Positions 24,926-35,639 of a stretch of DNA of 64,000 nt are shown piece by piece. The translations under genes and the position numbers were made by a program. A model generated the notes under the pieces. It was given only the letters and a program-made list of their open reading frames with translations, made no database searches and was not told the origin of the DNA. Each line of letters opens with the position of its first letter. Position 1 is the first letter of the stretch. Source of the DNA: Lycorma delicatula (taxonomy: Eukaryota; Arthropoda; Insecta; Hemiptera; Fulgoridae). The stretch spans positions 15,993,501 through 16,057,500 of the forward strand of contig NC_134460.1 in NCBI RefSeq assembly GCF_047948215.1, written 5' to 3'.

Positions 24926-26527
24926 ATGATTAAATTTGGACAGTTAAATGCACAGAGTGTTTACATTGTTCAGATTGAGCTCGATGAAGTCACTCATCAT
25001 AGAGGATTGGATCTTGTTTTATTGCAGCATCCATATATTGTATCCGGATAACTGCGAGGGTTTTCTTCTTGAAAGCGATTCTATTGTGGTTCTAATAGTA
25101 TGTCCGCTGTTGTGTATAGAAGGGAAGTAGATTGCACCTTCATTCGACAGATCTCTAATAATCATCATGTTGTCTGTGTGGTTGTTCGGAACTTGCATCT
25201 ATATGTTGCAAGTTTATACTTTCAGTATAGAGACCCTGCTGATCGCCATCTTGAGATCTGGAATAAAATCCTACGATTTTATCCTCTGGTACCAGTCCAA
25301 TACCAATTGGTGCGGATGTGAACCCTAAGTCACTACTGTGGCATAGCGGCTTCAGCGATGTCGGTGGTAAATTAATAGAGGGCTTTTTAGCCCGATACAG
25401 TCTACAGGCATTCAGTGTACTTTGTGAGTTACCCACCTATGCAGGTGACGTAGATGGGCGTTGGTTGTTTGGTGGAACGAACATCAATGTTGCCGTTGGT
25501 GGGTTTATTCCTGTTAATGTCTGTAACTGGAGGGTAGTGGATGGTTGCTCAGCCAATCATCGACTGATTATTTATAAGGTTCTTACAGCGAAGAGAGATT
25601 CCTGGCGTTTCTTTGAGCATAAGCAGGGAAATAAGGATCCCTGGGGAGTTGTGGGGTTTTGGGACACAAACAAAGGAAGGCCGTTCTTCTGTCTGCTCTC
25701 TCGACCAAGCTTGGTGTGATTTCAGATACATCTAGAATCTTGCACAGATTACTGGACGATTTACTGCCTCACGACGACGAAGCCGGGGAGACCTCATACC
25801 ATCTGCGGTGCGGCGTGAGATTCCTCATTTTCGTAAAGTAGCATTGTCTTTGGAGATTATTGATACCGAAGTACGTCAAGCCATCTATAGTTTAGGTAGG
25901 GGTAAGGCCCCGGACTTTGGTGGAATAACGGCAGATCTTCTTGTTCGCTCAGTAGGGGTAAGCGTGAGAATTATCACGCGTACTTTTAATAAATTGTTTG
26001 GTGGATGCTTCCTGGTTTGTTGGAAGAAAGGGATTGTTAAATTGTGGTTTAAAGGTGGCGACAAGGATCCCACTAATAGTTCGTCGTATAGGCGCTTGAC
26101 GTTACTACCGGTTATCTTTGAAAACGTTTTGTCCTTTCGCATAAATGAGAGGTTAACCTCACGTGGCTTATTGATGGAGGACGACCAGAGTGGTCGTCCT
26201 CCATCAATAGTGGTCAATAGAGTGGTTGTCCAGACAGAGGGTGGACGTTATACGCATGGTCTGTTCCTGATGTTAGTTAGTTTACAGGGCGCCTCTGGAG
26301 TACACCCGAATAAGTGCGTGACGCAATATTTTTCTGGATATGACGCTTTCCAGGACAAGCTGCAGAGGTTCGGCCTAGTGGACTCAGAAATGTGTCCACA
26401 ATGCGGACAATTGGACGATGTACATCTTGTCCTGTATATTTTTTGAAAGTATGAGTTGATACGCACGGAGATTATCTGTCGGTTCGATATTATCGCGTCG
26501 GCGCTGGATCTTCGTGTCGGTTGGTGA
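24926..26527 (+). pseudogene. R1-like LINE ORF2 with the RT core deleted
   Basis: ORF2 starts 6 bases after the ORF1 stop with MIKFGQLNAQSVYIVQIELD and LDLVLLQHPYIVSG, where active relatives have an EPY endonuclease motif. It continues NPKSLLWHSGFSD, PTYAGDVDGRW and a WRV...NHRLI end of the endonuclease. The RT N-terminal part follows: YSLGRGKAPDFGGITADLL, WKKGIVKLWFKGGDKDP, SSYRRLTLLPVIFENVL and EDDQSG. At that point (about 26190) it jumps to the C-terminal GGRYTHGLF and the zinc cluster CPQCGQLDDVH. The palm with its FADD box and the thumb are missing. Several stops and frameshifts are present, including stops early in the endonuclease. In size it is about half of a full ORF2. Confidence 0.85.
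26169..26209. repeat. perfect 19-bp inverted repeat at LINE deletion junction
   Basis: The left arm 26169-26187 (starting TATTGATGGAGGACG) and right arm 26191-26209 are exact reverse complements separated by GAG. The hairpin sits exactly where ORF2 jumps from the RT fingers to the C-terminus. Confidence 0.9.
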
Positions 26528-26928
26528 AACCCGGCCGAGTGGATGATAGTTGAGAATTTCATACACTATTTGGCCAAAAAAAAAGAATTGCCAAGAGCAT
26601 TCAGGGTGCCACCTGGGCTTTCCCACTTTCTTCTTTTGTTTATTTTGTAAATGTTAAGTTTCTGTTGTTGGTTTGTTTTATTCTAATTGCATGTTGAACT
26701 CGCTTCTTTTACCTTCGGGTAGGTAGTGGATTTCAGTTCCTTTCCTTATTTTGTTTACTCAGTCTTGTTTGAGACTAACATAAGATGTGTTATGCCTTTT
26801 CTCGAGGTTTTGAAGATGGCCTCTGGTAAAGCCCATAAGGGTTAGGTATGGAGGGGGTGACGTGGTGACTGCAACTGTCATATGGTGGATTTCTTCCCCA
26901 TATGGGGGTGAAGGATGTCGAAAAATTT

Positions 26929-28170
26929 AATTAAATTTTATTTCCTTAATATATTTAATAATTAAGTGTTATTTGTATGATTAATAGTACAAATCTTTTA
27001 TCATGCAAGTTGTTAAAAAACACGTTGAATTAGCTTTATACAATGTAAATAACATTTTACCCTCATACAAAACTTCACTTTTTACATTTATAAAAAGTGA
27101 AAAGCTTTAAAAGAAAAATGGATAAAATGGCTGTATATGGATAAAAGAAAAATACTTTTTACTACTGTAAAAAGTATTCTTTTGTAATATTCATATAAAG
27201 TATTAATAATATAAATACATAGTATTCTTTTGTAATAGACATATGCACTATATATATATATATATATAAAATAGTATTGAGGAACGTTTTACTACTGTAA
27301 AAGTTATTCTTTTTCTTTTATCCACACTTAGTTGGTACAGGTAGAGTTTGAACAAGAATCCCTCATTCAAATGACAAAATATGTTATGTTTATTCATGTG
27401 AAGTTTTTTCCTTACTAAGGCAAATTATTTTCCTGTATTACTTATTAGGCCTATAATTTTACAACTTTTTACATTTTAATTATGAACAATCTTTGTTGTA
27501 CCTATAAAAACTGTTTAGACATGCTTCAGTCGGTGGTTTCCTACCATGCCTACGACTAAGTAGATTTTGATTTTAGATTTTATGATGAATAAATAGAGAC
27601 CTAATTCACTAATTTCATTTTATAATAGGGCAACAGTCTTCTTTAACTGTTTCAAAATTATTTTCATTACATATTGATGAATTACAATGAATTTTCAGGT
27701 AACTATGTTACTCATCCCATATGCTCTTTCTAGCTTTCTACTTTTGAATTAGGATGTTAGTAACCTGATTGGTTTATATTCTTATTTTTCAAAAGATCTA
27801 TTAAGTAATATTTCAGTACTGACATTAGTAATCTCATTTTGTTATGTATAGTTATCTTCTGTTTTAATATTTCTGTTTTTTCCAGAAAAGAACTTATGTT
27901 TCTTATCAGGAATGAGAGCCATTTCTGAGTTTTAGAGAAGAACTGGCAGAGGTTTTATAAAACTTAAGTAATGTGCATTATTCTGTTGTTTCGTGTTATT
28001 TTTTTTTTATTCAGTGCTATCATAGTAACATTGTTATCCAAAACAATTAAGTAGAAGTATTTTATATGATTTTAAGTTCTTAGTTTAAAAAAAATCCAAA
28101 ATACATTTCTCTTACCAGGAGCTGAATTCCCTTGAAAAAAGTTGAATATGAACTTTGGGTAAATTTTTAT
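26929..28170. other. AT-rich DNA with one inverted-repeat structure
   Basis: No gene is recognised. It contains a TA dinucleotide run at 27248-27270 and an imperfect inverted repeat at 27138-27324. The remainder shows nothing I can support. Confidence 0.4.
27138..27324. repeat. small inverted-repeat element (possible MITE)
   Basis: TGGATAAAAGAAAAATAC at 27138 reappears inverted at the right end (reverse complement from 27324 begins TGGATAAAAGAAAAAG). The inner parts of the arms carry ACTACTGTAAAA (27171) and its near copy (27291). The total length is about 190 bp, with a (TA)n run in the middle. It resembles a miniature inverted-repeat transposable element; no target duplication is clear. 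Confidence 0.45.
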
Positions 28171-28333
28171 TACCCATCTGTCTGGCAGAGCGGTAGCATC
28201 TTGATCTTTTATCTGGAGGTCCCAGGGTTGAATCCTGGTCAGGCATGGCATTTTTCTTGGACTACAGAATTTAAATTTCATATCTCTCGCACAAGCTACA
28301 AGCTTATGTGCTAATATCAAGCAGAAAACAAAA
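28171..28333 (+). mobile_element. tRNA-derived SINE
   Basis: The A-box-like TGGCAGAGCGG (28183-28193) and B-box-like GGGTTGAATCC (28225-28235) have tRNA spacing. The first 70 or so bases fold roughly as a tRNA: TGTCTGG at 28179 can pair with TCAGGCA at 28239-28245 allowing two wobbles. The element continues past the tRNA part with a non-tRNA body and an A-rich end near 28333, so it is a SINE rather than a tRNA gene. AAATTTTTA-like flanks on both sides may be a target duplication but are too AT-rich to trust. It is a different family from the other two SINEs. Confidence 0.65.
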
Positions 28334-28839
28334 ATTTTTAATATAGTTTGTCGTAAATTTAATTTCAGTGACCAAGCTTTAAAATTTATATGTTATATTG
28401 TAAGCCAACTATCATTCTTAAATCTGCCAAACTAATTTACCTCATCTATCACTGATTAAAAACATCAACGTTTTTTTTACATATATATAAACCTAATTAC
28501 CATACAACTGATTAGAATTTTGGCCAGATTACTGTGAACAATTTTGTTTAAACTGTATACTACTCCACAAAATGTAAACTTTTTATTTAAGAATAAATGA
28601 CAGTAACATGAATATGTCTATATAATTTCACCAGTTTCTATAAGCAAAGACCACCACACGTCATATTTCATTGTTATTAAAAAAAATTTAACGTTAAGAT
28701 TAAATTACAAAAGATATTTAATACATTGAGGTTATTTAAGGTAAAATTTATAATAGAAGGTAAACAAACATATTACATTCAGACAGTCTTTGATGGATAT
28801 AGTCAATAAGGAAATAGACGTATGCACTGTAAATAATCA
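28334..28839. other. AT-rich DNA, nothing recognised
   Basis: No coding, RNA or repeat signal can be supported in this stretch between the SINE and the duplicated block. Confidence 0.4.
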
Positions 28840-28868
28840 CAGAATTAAATTCTCTACAAGTTTAGATA
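28840..28868 (+). repeat. 29-base direct repeat, left copy
   Basis: A 29-base string beginning CAGAATTAAATTCTCTAC is identical to 30451-30479. The left copy is immediately followed by the 196-base repeat at 28869. The pair flanks about 1.58 kb. Confidence 0.85.
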
Positions 28869-29064
28869 ACATAAAACAGAATTTGGTGTCAAAAACCAAG
28901 TTTTTTTTAGGTTGGTAGTAAAATAGCTTTGTTAAATGATTAATAAATGCAGAAGATTTAGTAACAAAATTTGAAGAATATTTAATTCTAAGAAAATTAA
29001 TGTAAATACAACCAATAAATAAATTGTTCTAGTTGAAGGGGGGTGCCACACCACCAAACATTTA
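28869..29064 (+). repeat. 196-base direct repeat, copy 1
   Basis: This copy is nearly identical to 29678-29873, with about 3 differences by eye and an offset of exactly 809. It begins ACATAAAACAGAATTTGG and ends in CACCACCAAACATTTA. The low divergence implies a recent duplication. Confidence 0.9.
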
Positions 29065-29677
29065 TAAAATTTGTATTTATAAAATTAAAAACAAACATCT
29101 GATTATGATTTCATTTTTATGGTACAGTCAGGTTGATTTTTACTCCAAAAAGTCTTCATTTTGAAATGAAGAGTGAAGAATTTTATTAAAACTCCACTTG
29201 CAATACTATTTTATCAGAAAAGGACTATCAGATCGCTGTTGAACCCATAAGTATAATAATGATTATGAATCATGTAGTTTTACTTCATTTAGAAAATAAT
29301 GTATGACTGTGTACTTTATTTAGTAATACATTCTAACCTACCCTTGATTTTATTTTTATGAATAAAAATTTTTTATTAAATATATTATGTATATTTGTTG
29401 ATTTCATGAAGAAACAGATAAACCTTCAGGACATGTTCTACTGGGGAAAATAATGAAAAAATTTCATATAAGCATAGATTTGGAAATGCTTTATTTTTGA
29501 GTAAGGATTAGCAAAATATTTTACCCAGATTTCTGCTCTTCTAATAAAAAAATCCCTCCTGTAATTTTTGGGACCCAAATTAAGAAGTAAAGTTGGTGGT
29601 CACATATGTAATTTGACCTGGTAAATAGGATAAAACAGGTCCCAGAACTGTAACTCCAGTAATGTTTAAGATATTCG

Positions 29678-29873
29678 ACATAAAACAGAATTTGGTGTCA
29701 AAAAACAAGTTTTTTTTAGGTTGGTAGTAAAATAGCTTTGTTAAATGATTAATAAATGCGGAAGATTTAGTAACAAAATTTGAAGAATATTTAATTCTAA
29801 GAAAATTAATGTAAGTACAACCAATAAATAAATTGTTCTAGTTGAAGGGGGGTGCCACACCACCAAACATTTA
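29678..29873 (+). repeat. 196-base direct repeat, copy 2
   Basis: This is the second copy of the repeat at 28869-29064. On its right it joins directly to a minus-strand transposase remnant; the left copy has different sequence at that point. Confidence 0.9.
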
Positions 29874-30300
29874 AAGAAAATCGTTGCTGAAAATTTGATT
29901 TAACTACAGCGTGGGTTTTCTTCAGACCACTGATGTGAATTCCTGTGTTGTTTATGCCATTATGGATAAAAGTAGCCTTGTTTGAAAATGGTATGAACAG
30001 AATTAAGTGGTTATTATTGTTAATCAATTAAAAAAATTGGAGTCATCTGGCACGGTCACCAATCTAGAAGTTTTGAATTTTCTGAACATGATAAGGATGT
30101 AGTCCATGAGCATGTAATATCCTCCATATTCTGTGGAATGTAGAAATTGTTTGCATGTTCGTTGCAAAACTAAGCTGTATCACCTGAAGAATGTTTTCTA
30201 TTTTATCACCAAAAAAACTTTTTTTCAAGAAGTTTTGTACTGACATTCAGTTGAAACTTGAGCGCCAAGAAGGGTAATATTCTCACAAATATCATTAAAA
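29874..30300 (-). pseudogene. Tc1/mariner-superfamily transposase remnant
   Basis: Minus-strand frames give FHRIWRILHAHGLHPYHVQK (about 30145-30085), resembling the helix-turn-helix end TVWRVLHEQLLYPYHLQR of a transposase group common in insects. They then give ILFIPFSNKATFIHNGINNT and HAVVKSNFQQRFSLNVW (about 29925-29870), matching VLFTDEASF..DGI.N and PHAVVES..QQRFSINVW. The first catalytic D of TDEA is replaced by S/N residues. Similarity stops at NVW, where the 196-base repeat begins, so the C-terminal half is absent. A further minus frame at 30687-30965 (NTYRVIQEEREIIWEL) may belong to the same or a neighbouring element. Confidence 0.65.
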
Positions 30301-30450
30301 TTCTACAAATAATTTATGGTTTGAAACTACTCATCCATTATACCAACGTTGGTATTCTTCTACCATATACCGTTCTGTTTTGATTTTGATTTTAATAATA
30401 AAAATTGATTTTTTTTTTGCTTTTCATAGACTTTATTTCATAAATTTTCT

Positions 30451-30479
30451 CAGAATTAAATTCTCTACAAGTTTAGATA
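30451..30479 (+). repeat. 29-base direct repeat, right copy
   Basis: This is identical to 28840-28868. Together they could be a target duplication around 28869-30450, or a by-product of the duplication that made the 196-base repeats. Confidence 0.85.
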
Positions 30480-32723
30480 ATATAATTTATGAATTTATTG
30501 ATCAATCAAGAAAGTTATTGTACTTCAAACTTGAAAAAATATATTTTTTGTCACCAAATCTTTCTGTTTTACATTGTATATTATGAAAACTGCAAAAAAT
30601 ACATTTCTGGGACTGTTTTATTCAATTTCAAAGTCAAAAACATAAGAAACCATCAAATCTACCCCTTATATAATGCCATAAAAATTTCAGTATGATCTCA
30701 TAAAACTAGGGAACTGAATATCACCAGGAGAATTTTTCGCTAGCCATAATTCAATAACAATCTGTTTTCGGACATATGTTTGTATGAATTTTTTTCTTAG
30801 TTCTAGAATCAGTTCCCAAATTATTTCTCTTTCCTCCTGAATCACTCTGTATGTATTTCTGTACTTAAACCCAGAGACAATATCCACCTCAAAAAATGTG
30901 GCAACCGAACTATTTTTGCAAATATATATTAAAATTTTTGCTATATCTCTGCAAAATTTGAACATTGGTGTTCAAGAAAGGATCTTATTATTTACTTCCT
31001 TTGTTATTTTTAATAAGTTTATCATTTTAAGTAACCTATTCCCCAATTTATTTAGAATGAAATAAAAGGCTGTTTTTACAGAATCAACATTACTCTGTTT
31101 TTATGTTTTAAAATAATGCTAATTTAAAAAAGAAGCAGAATTTTCTGATTTCTGTATCATGAATAATTAATTTAATTTGATTAATATCCATTAAATAGTT
31201 TTTCAATGGATTAGTGCTTATGCCAGTTCCTTATGTGATCTATATAATTTTTAATTATGTACTAATCTGGTTAAATATTTATTTATCTGTTTTTCTAGAT
31301 CTAATTAATTATTAAACTACCTGTTGTATATTTGGGAAGCCTTCAAAGTGTCCTTTATAGTATCCCAGCCTTTATGGTCTCTCTAGATAAAAATAAATTT
31401 TAAGGAAGGTCAAAGGCAGGGTAAATTGGCACATTTATATTGAATTTCATAGTAAATTAGAGGTGCATCCTCTTTCCACCTAAAATCTCTGTACTAGAGG
31501 AGTAGGATGGTTTTTGGATCAAAGCCTTTTCATTTTAAAATCGCATTGTTCAGAATGTTTAAGCAACTTTTGATTTTTATTTGTCTTATTGTATTTACTA
31601 AGAAGTACATTTATCTTAATGTGATTGGTAATTAAAATAATAACAATGGACAAAGTAAAATAATGTTTATCACACTGAAATTAAATTTTACTTAAATTTT
31701 GACTTTAGTTATTGTATAAAAATGTAAATTAATCATCTTTTTGACTGATTCTTCAGTCAATATATTTCATACATAAGTTGTAGTGTCATAATGTTAATAT
31801 ATAGAAAAAAATCATTCTGTATTTTTAAACCATAGTATTTTCTTTTTTTTAAGAGAATCAAAGCAACAATAACATCAAGCAATTTACATATAAGAAGATA
31901 TTAGTGAATGAACAGAGTTTCCTATTTTCTAAACTTAATATCTTCTTCCTAAATTACCTTCCGTTTGATATCTACAGCAGTTTATATTCTAATACTTCTC
32001 TTCCATCTAAATCCCTTTTTTCTTCCTTTTAGTTTAACAGCATCTGAATCCAATTCTACTGATGCGGTCGGTAAAGTATAGGACATTTCCTGCATTTCCA
32101 TTCTGTATCTAAAAAATACTAGGTAGAAACCAAAATTTAAACTTTTATATAAATTTAATTTAATTTTGAACTATATCTTTAACGTAATATTTATGTGTCA
32201 CACCTGAAAAAAAATGGCAGCCATTAGTTTTATCATTTTTCCTTTAATATTATAATATTAATAAAAACTATTTATTTACATTTTTCATTTAATTTCATTT
32301 TGATATAACCATTTTTACAAAATTTTAACTTAAAAAAACTTTTACCTTTTTAATAATAATATTGTTTTGACTTAACAGTAATGATTATTAACAGTTATAA
32401 TAGTAAGAAATAAGATAACAAATCAGAAAACTGTGATGATTTATTTTTTTATTCAAAATTTACGAAACTACTAGAATAAGTGTAGGTCATCCAATAATTT
32501 AAAAAATAGTTTAATGCATAAAGCATAGTGTGTATTCATGTTTCAACTTATTTAATAAAAAAAATTGAGAAATTGATTTTGTATTTGCATGTAAAATTTT
32601 CCAGTTATTATTTGTCTCTTCAGTATTATTTGTCTTTTGACAAATAATACAATGTCTAAAAATATTGTTAAAGTTAGATCTTCTGAAAATATCTTGATAA
32701 TATTTTCATCAATTAATTTATTA
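30480..32723. other. AT-rich DNA without supported gene
   Basis: The minus frame at 30687-30965 may be transposon-derived. A minus-strand 39-codon frame at 32101-31982 has ordinary coding composition (starts MEMQEMSYTLPTASVEL, ends RKKGFRWKRSIRI), but nothing else supports it as an exon. The rest shows nothing. Confidence 0.35.
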
Positions 32724-32748
32724 AAGTCTTAACCTTTATGATTAGCAT
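32724..32748 (+). repeat. 25-bp target-site duplication, left
   Basis: The string begins AAGTCTTAACCTTTATG and ends GATTAGCAT. The right copy at 35328-35352 differs only at one base (C to T). It flanks the LINE at 32749-35327. Confidence 0.95.
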
Positions 32749-32764
32749 TTTTTTTTTTTTGTCT

Positions 32765-33691
32765 TCAGTCATTTGACTGGTTTGATGCAGCTCTCCAAGA
32801 TTCCCTATCTAGTGCTAGTCGTTTCATTTCAGTATACCCTCTACATCCTACATCCCTAACAATTTGTTTTACATATTCCAAACGTGGCCTGCCTACACAA
32901 TTTTTCCCTTCTACCTGTCCTTCCAAAATTAAAGCGACTATTCCAGGATGCCTTAGTATGTGGCCTATAAGTCTGTCTCTTCTTTTAACTATATTTTTCC
33001 AAATGCTTCTTTCTTCATCTATTTGCCGCAATACCTCCTCATTTGTCACTTTATCCACCCATCTGATTTTTAACATTCTCCTATAGCACCAAATTTCAAA
33101 AGCTTCTAACCTTTTCTTCTCAGATACTCCGATTGTCCAAGTTTCACTTCCATATAAAGCGACACTCCAAACATACACTTTCAAAAATCTTTTCCTGACA
33201 TTTAAATTAATTTTTGATGTAAACAACTTATATTTCTTACTGAAGGCTCGTTTAGCTTGTGCTATTCGGCATTTTATATCGCTCCTGCTTCGTCCATCTT
33301 TAGTAATTCTACTTCCCAAATAACAAAATTCTTCTACCTCCATAATCTTTTCTCCTCCTATTTTCACATTCAGTGGTCCATCTTTGTTATTTCTACTAAA
33401 TTTCATTACTTTTGTTTTGTTCTTGTTTATTTTCATGCGATAGTTCTTGCGTAGGACTTCATCTATGCCGTTCATTGTTTCTTCTAAATCCTTTTTATTC
33501 TCGGCTAGAATTACTATATCATCAGCAAATCGTAGCATCTTTATCTTTTCACCTTGTACTGTTACTCCGAATCTAAATTGTTCTTTAACATCATTAACTG
33601 CTAGTTCCATGTAAAGATTAAAAAGTAACGGAGATAGAGAACATCCTTGTCGGACTCCCTTTCTTATTATGGCTTCTTTCATGTTCTTCAA
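32765..33691 (-). pseudogene. LINE RT C-terminal half
   Basis: This frame continues the previous one after the frameshift: RKGVRQGCSLSPLLFNLYME, then LRFADDIVILAENKKDL with the intact FADD catalytic box, then NKNKTKVMKF and FCYLGSRITKDGRS. The C-terminal domain follows: YGSETWTIGVSEKKRLEAFE, RLIGHILRHPGIV and a GRPRLEY motif. It ends SNQSND just before the poly(A) tail. Both active-site aspartates are present, so apart from the frameshift and 5' loss the protein is well kept. Confidence 0.9.
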
Positions 33692-35327
33692 TTGCTACTG
33701 TTGCTGTTTGGTTCCTGTACATGTTAGCAATTGTTCTTCTATCTCTGTATTTGAACCCTAATTTTTTTAAAATGCTGAACATTTTATTCCAGTCTACGTT
33801 ATCGAATGCCTTTTCTAGGTCTATAAACGCCAAGTATGTTGGTTTGTTTTTCTTTAATCTTCCTTCTACTATTAATCTGAGGCCTAAAATTGCTTCCCTT
33901 GTCCCTATACTAGTTAAGATTTTTGATGCATGACTAGTTAAACTAATTGTTCTGTATTCTTCACATTTATCTGCCCCTGATTTCTTTGGTATCATTACTA
34001 TAACACTTTTTTTGAAGTCTGACGGAAATTCCCCTTTTTCATAAATATTACACACCAGTTTGTATAATCTATCAATCGCCTCCTCCCCTGCACTGCGCAG
34101 TAATTCTACAGGTATTCCGTCTATTCCAGGAGCCTTTCTGCCATTTAAATCTTTTAATGCTCTCTTAAATTCAGATCTCAGTATTGTTTCTCCCATTTCA
34201 TCCTCCTCAACTTCCTCTTCTTCCTCTATAAAACCATTTTCTAATTCATTTCCTCCGTATAACTCTTCAATATATTCCACCCATCTATCGACTTTACCTT
34301 TCGTATTATATATAGGTGTACCATCTTTGTTTAACACATTATTAGATTTTAATTTATATACCCCAAAATTTTCCTTAACTTTCCTGTATGCTCCGTCTAT
34401 TTTACCAATATTCATTTCTCTTTCCACTTCTGAACACTTTTCTTTAATCCACTCTTCTTTAATCCACTTTTCTTTCGCCAGTCTGCACTTCCTGTTTATA
34501 GCATTTCTTAATTGCCGATAGTTCCTTTTTCTTTCTTCATCACTAGCATTCTTATATTTTCTACGTTCATCCATCAGCTGCAATATATCGTCTGAAACCC
34601 AAGGTTTTCTACCAGTTCTCTTTATTCCGCCTAAGTTTGCTTCTGCTGATTTAAGAATTTCCTTTTTAACATTCTCCCATTCTTCTTCTACATTTTCTAT
34701 CTTATCTTTTTTACTCAGACCTCTTGCGATGTCCTCCTCAAAAATCTTCTTTACCTCCTCTTCCTCAAGCTTCTCTAAATTCCACCGATTCATCTGACAC
34801 TTTTTCTTCAGGTTTTTAAACCCCAATCTACATTTCATTATCACCAAATTATGGTCGCTATCAATGTCTGCTCCAGGGTAAGTTTTGCAGTCCACGAGTT
34901 GATTTCTAAATCTTTGCTTAACCATGATATAATCTATCTGATACCTTGCAGTATCGCCTGGCTTTTTCCAAGTGTATATTCTTCTATTATGATTTTTAAA
35001 TTGGGTGTTGGCAATTACTAAATTATACTTCGTGCAAAACTCTATAAGTCGGTCCCCTCTTTCATTCCTTTTGCCCAGCCTGTATTCACCCACTATATTT
35101 CCTTCCTTGCCTTTTCCAATGCTTGCATTCCAATCTCCAACTATTATTAAATTTTCATCTCCTTTTACGTGTTTAATTGCTTCATCAATCTCTTCGTATA
35201 CACATTCTACCTCATCATCATCATGGGCGCTTGTAGGCATATAGACGTTAACAATCGTTGTCGGTTTAGGTTTTGAATTTATCCTTATTACTATGACTCT
35301 ATCGCTATGCGTCTGATTAGCATAAAT
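33618..35327 (-). pseudogene. LINE endonuclease and RT N-terminal half
   Basis: The frame enters from the truncation point with NQTHSDRVIVIRINSK and TIVNVYMPTSAHDD. It continues through the endonuclease: LIIVGDWNASIG (the D and N of the active site), RIYTWKKPGD and SDHNLVIMKCRLG (the catalytic SDH). A linker rich in Lys and Glu leads to RT motifs NGRKAPGIDGIPVELL, FKKSVIVMIPKKSGADKCEE, YRTISLTSHASKILT and YLAFIDLEKAFDNVDW. Near 33690 a single-base frameshift moves the reading into the next frame; the old frame ends at 33618. The first Met at 35240 is not a true start, since the endonuclease N-terminus is missing. Confidence 0.9.
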
Positions 35328-35352
35328 AAGTCTTAACTTTTATGATTAGCAT
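35328..35352 (+). repeat. 25-bp target-site duplication, right
   Basis: This is the right copy of 32724-32748, with 24 of 25 bases the same. Confidence 0.95.
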
Positions 35353-35639
35353 TGATACATTTTCATTTAAGTACATTGGAATTCTTATTTCATTAGTGAT
35401 GTTAATATTCATATTTAGAATTCAACTACCTATTACAAAAAGTGGTATACTTTTAATATTGTTGATGTATTTTTTTTTTTCAACTTTGTAGGTTTCAGAT
35501 ACTGATAGGTTAAATTTTAACTGTGAAATATACTCATATTTTAATTATCCATATGGAGATATTTGTACTTTTATTCATATAGTACAGTGTAGATACATGT
35601 CATATATCCTGTTTACTTGATTATTATGTACAAGGAGAG

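Larger units (their letters stand above)
23250..26928 (+). mobile_element. R1-clade-like LINE, internally deleted and decayed
   Basis: This is a GC-richer block on the plus strand laid out as 5' leader (to about 23790), ORF1 (gag-like, to 24919), ORF2 (24926 to about 26527) and a 3' leader ending near 26928, where the sequence returns to AT-rich DNA. Three zinc-knuckle-like clusters in ORF1 and an APE-type endonuclease at the start of ORF2 are the arrangement of R1/TRAS/SART-like and Jockey-like LINEs. The RT core of ORF2 is missing, so the copy cannot transpose. A second copy of the same family lies at the right edge of the window in the opposite orientation. Boundaries are approximate; no target duplication was found. 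Confidence 0.8.
32749..35327 (-). mobile_element. 5'-truncated RTE-like LINE insertion
   Basis: The element runs on the minus strand. Its 3' end is a poly(A) tail (T-run at 32749-32760) and its 5' end is cut off inside the endonuclease at 35327. A 25-bp duplication on both sides proves a single target-primed insertion. Apart from one frameshift, the coding region is open from the first base of the insert to the last codons before the tail, so the copy is much younger than the other elements here. It encodes an APE-type endonuclease followed by reverse transcriptase. The short untranslated end and the craniofacial-development-protein-2-like endonuclease point to the RTE clade by resemblance. 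Confidence 0.9.

Noticed and set aside
28179..28245. Possible functional tRNA gene
   Set aside because: The fold has wobble pairs in the acceptor stem and an irregular anticodon arm, and the similarity to a tRNA runs straight into a SINE body with an A-rich end.
30687..30965. 92-codon minus frame (RVIQEEREIIWEL) as a host gene
   Set aside because: It looks like a conserved piece of transposon-associated sequence next to a transposase remnant. There is no start context or further exons, so I left it as part of unassigned DNA.
32041..32080. Plus-strand micro-exon between a good acceptor and a GTAAAG donor
   Set aside because: The 38-base candidate gives a short peptide without resemblance to the receptor, and a minus-strand frame covers the same bases.
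33721..34521. Plus-strand open frames of 70 and 153 codons
   Set aside because: They are the antisense shadow of the LINE reverse transcriptase on the minus strand, rich in Ser, Phe and Leu from reversed Lys/Glu codons.
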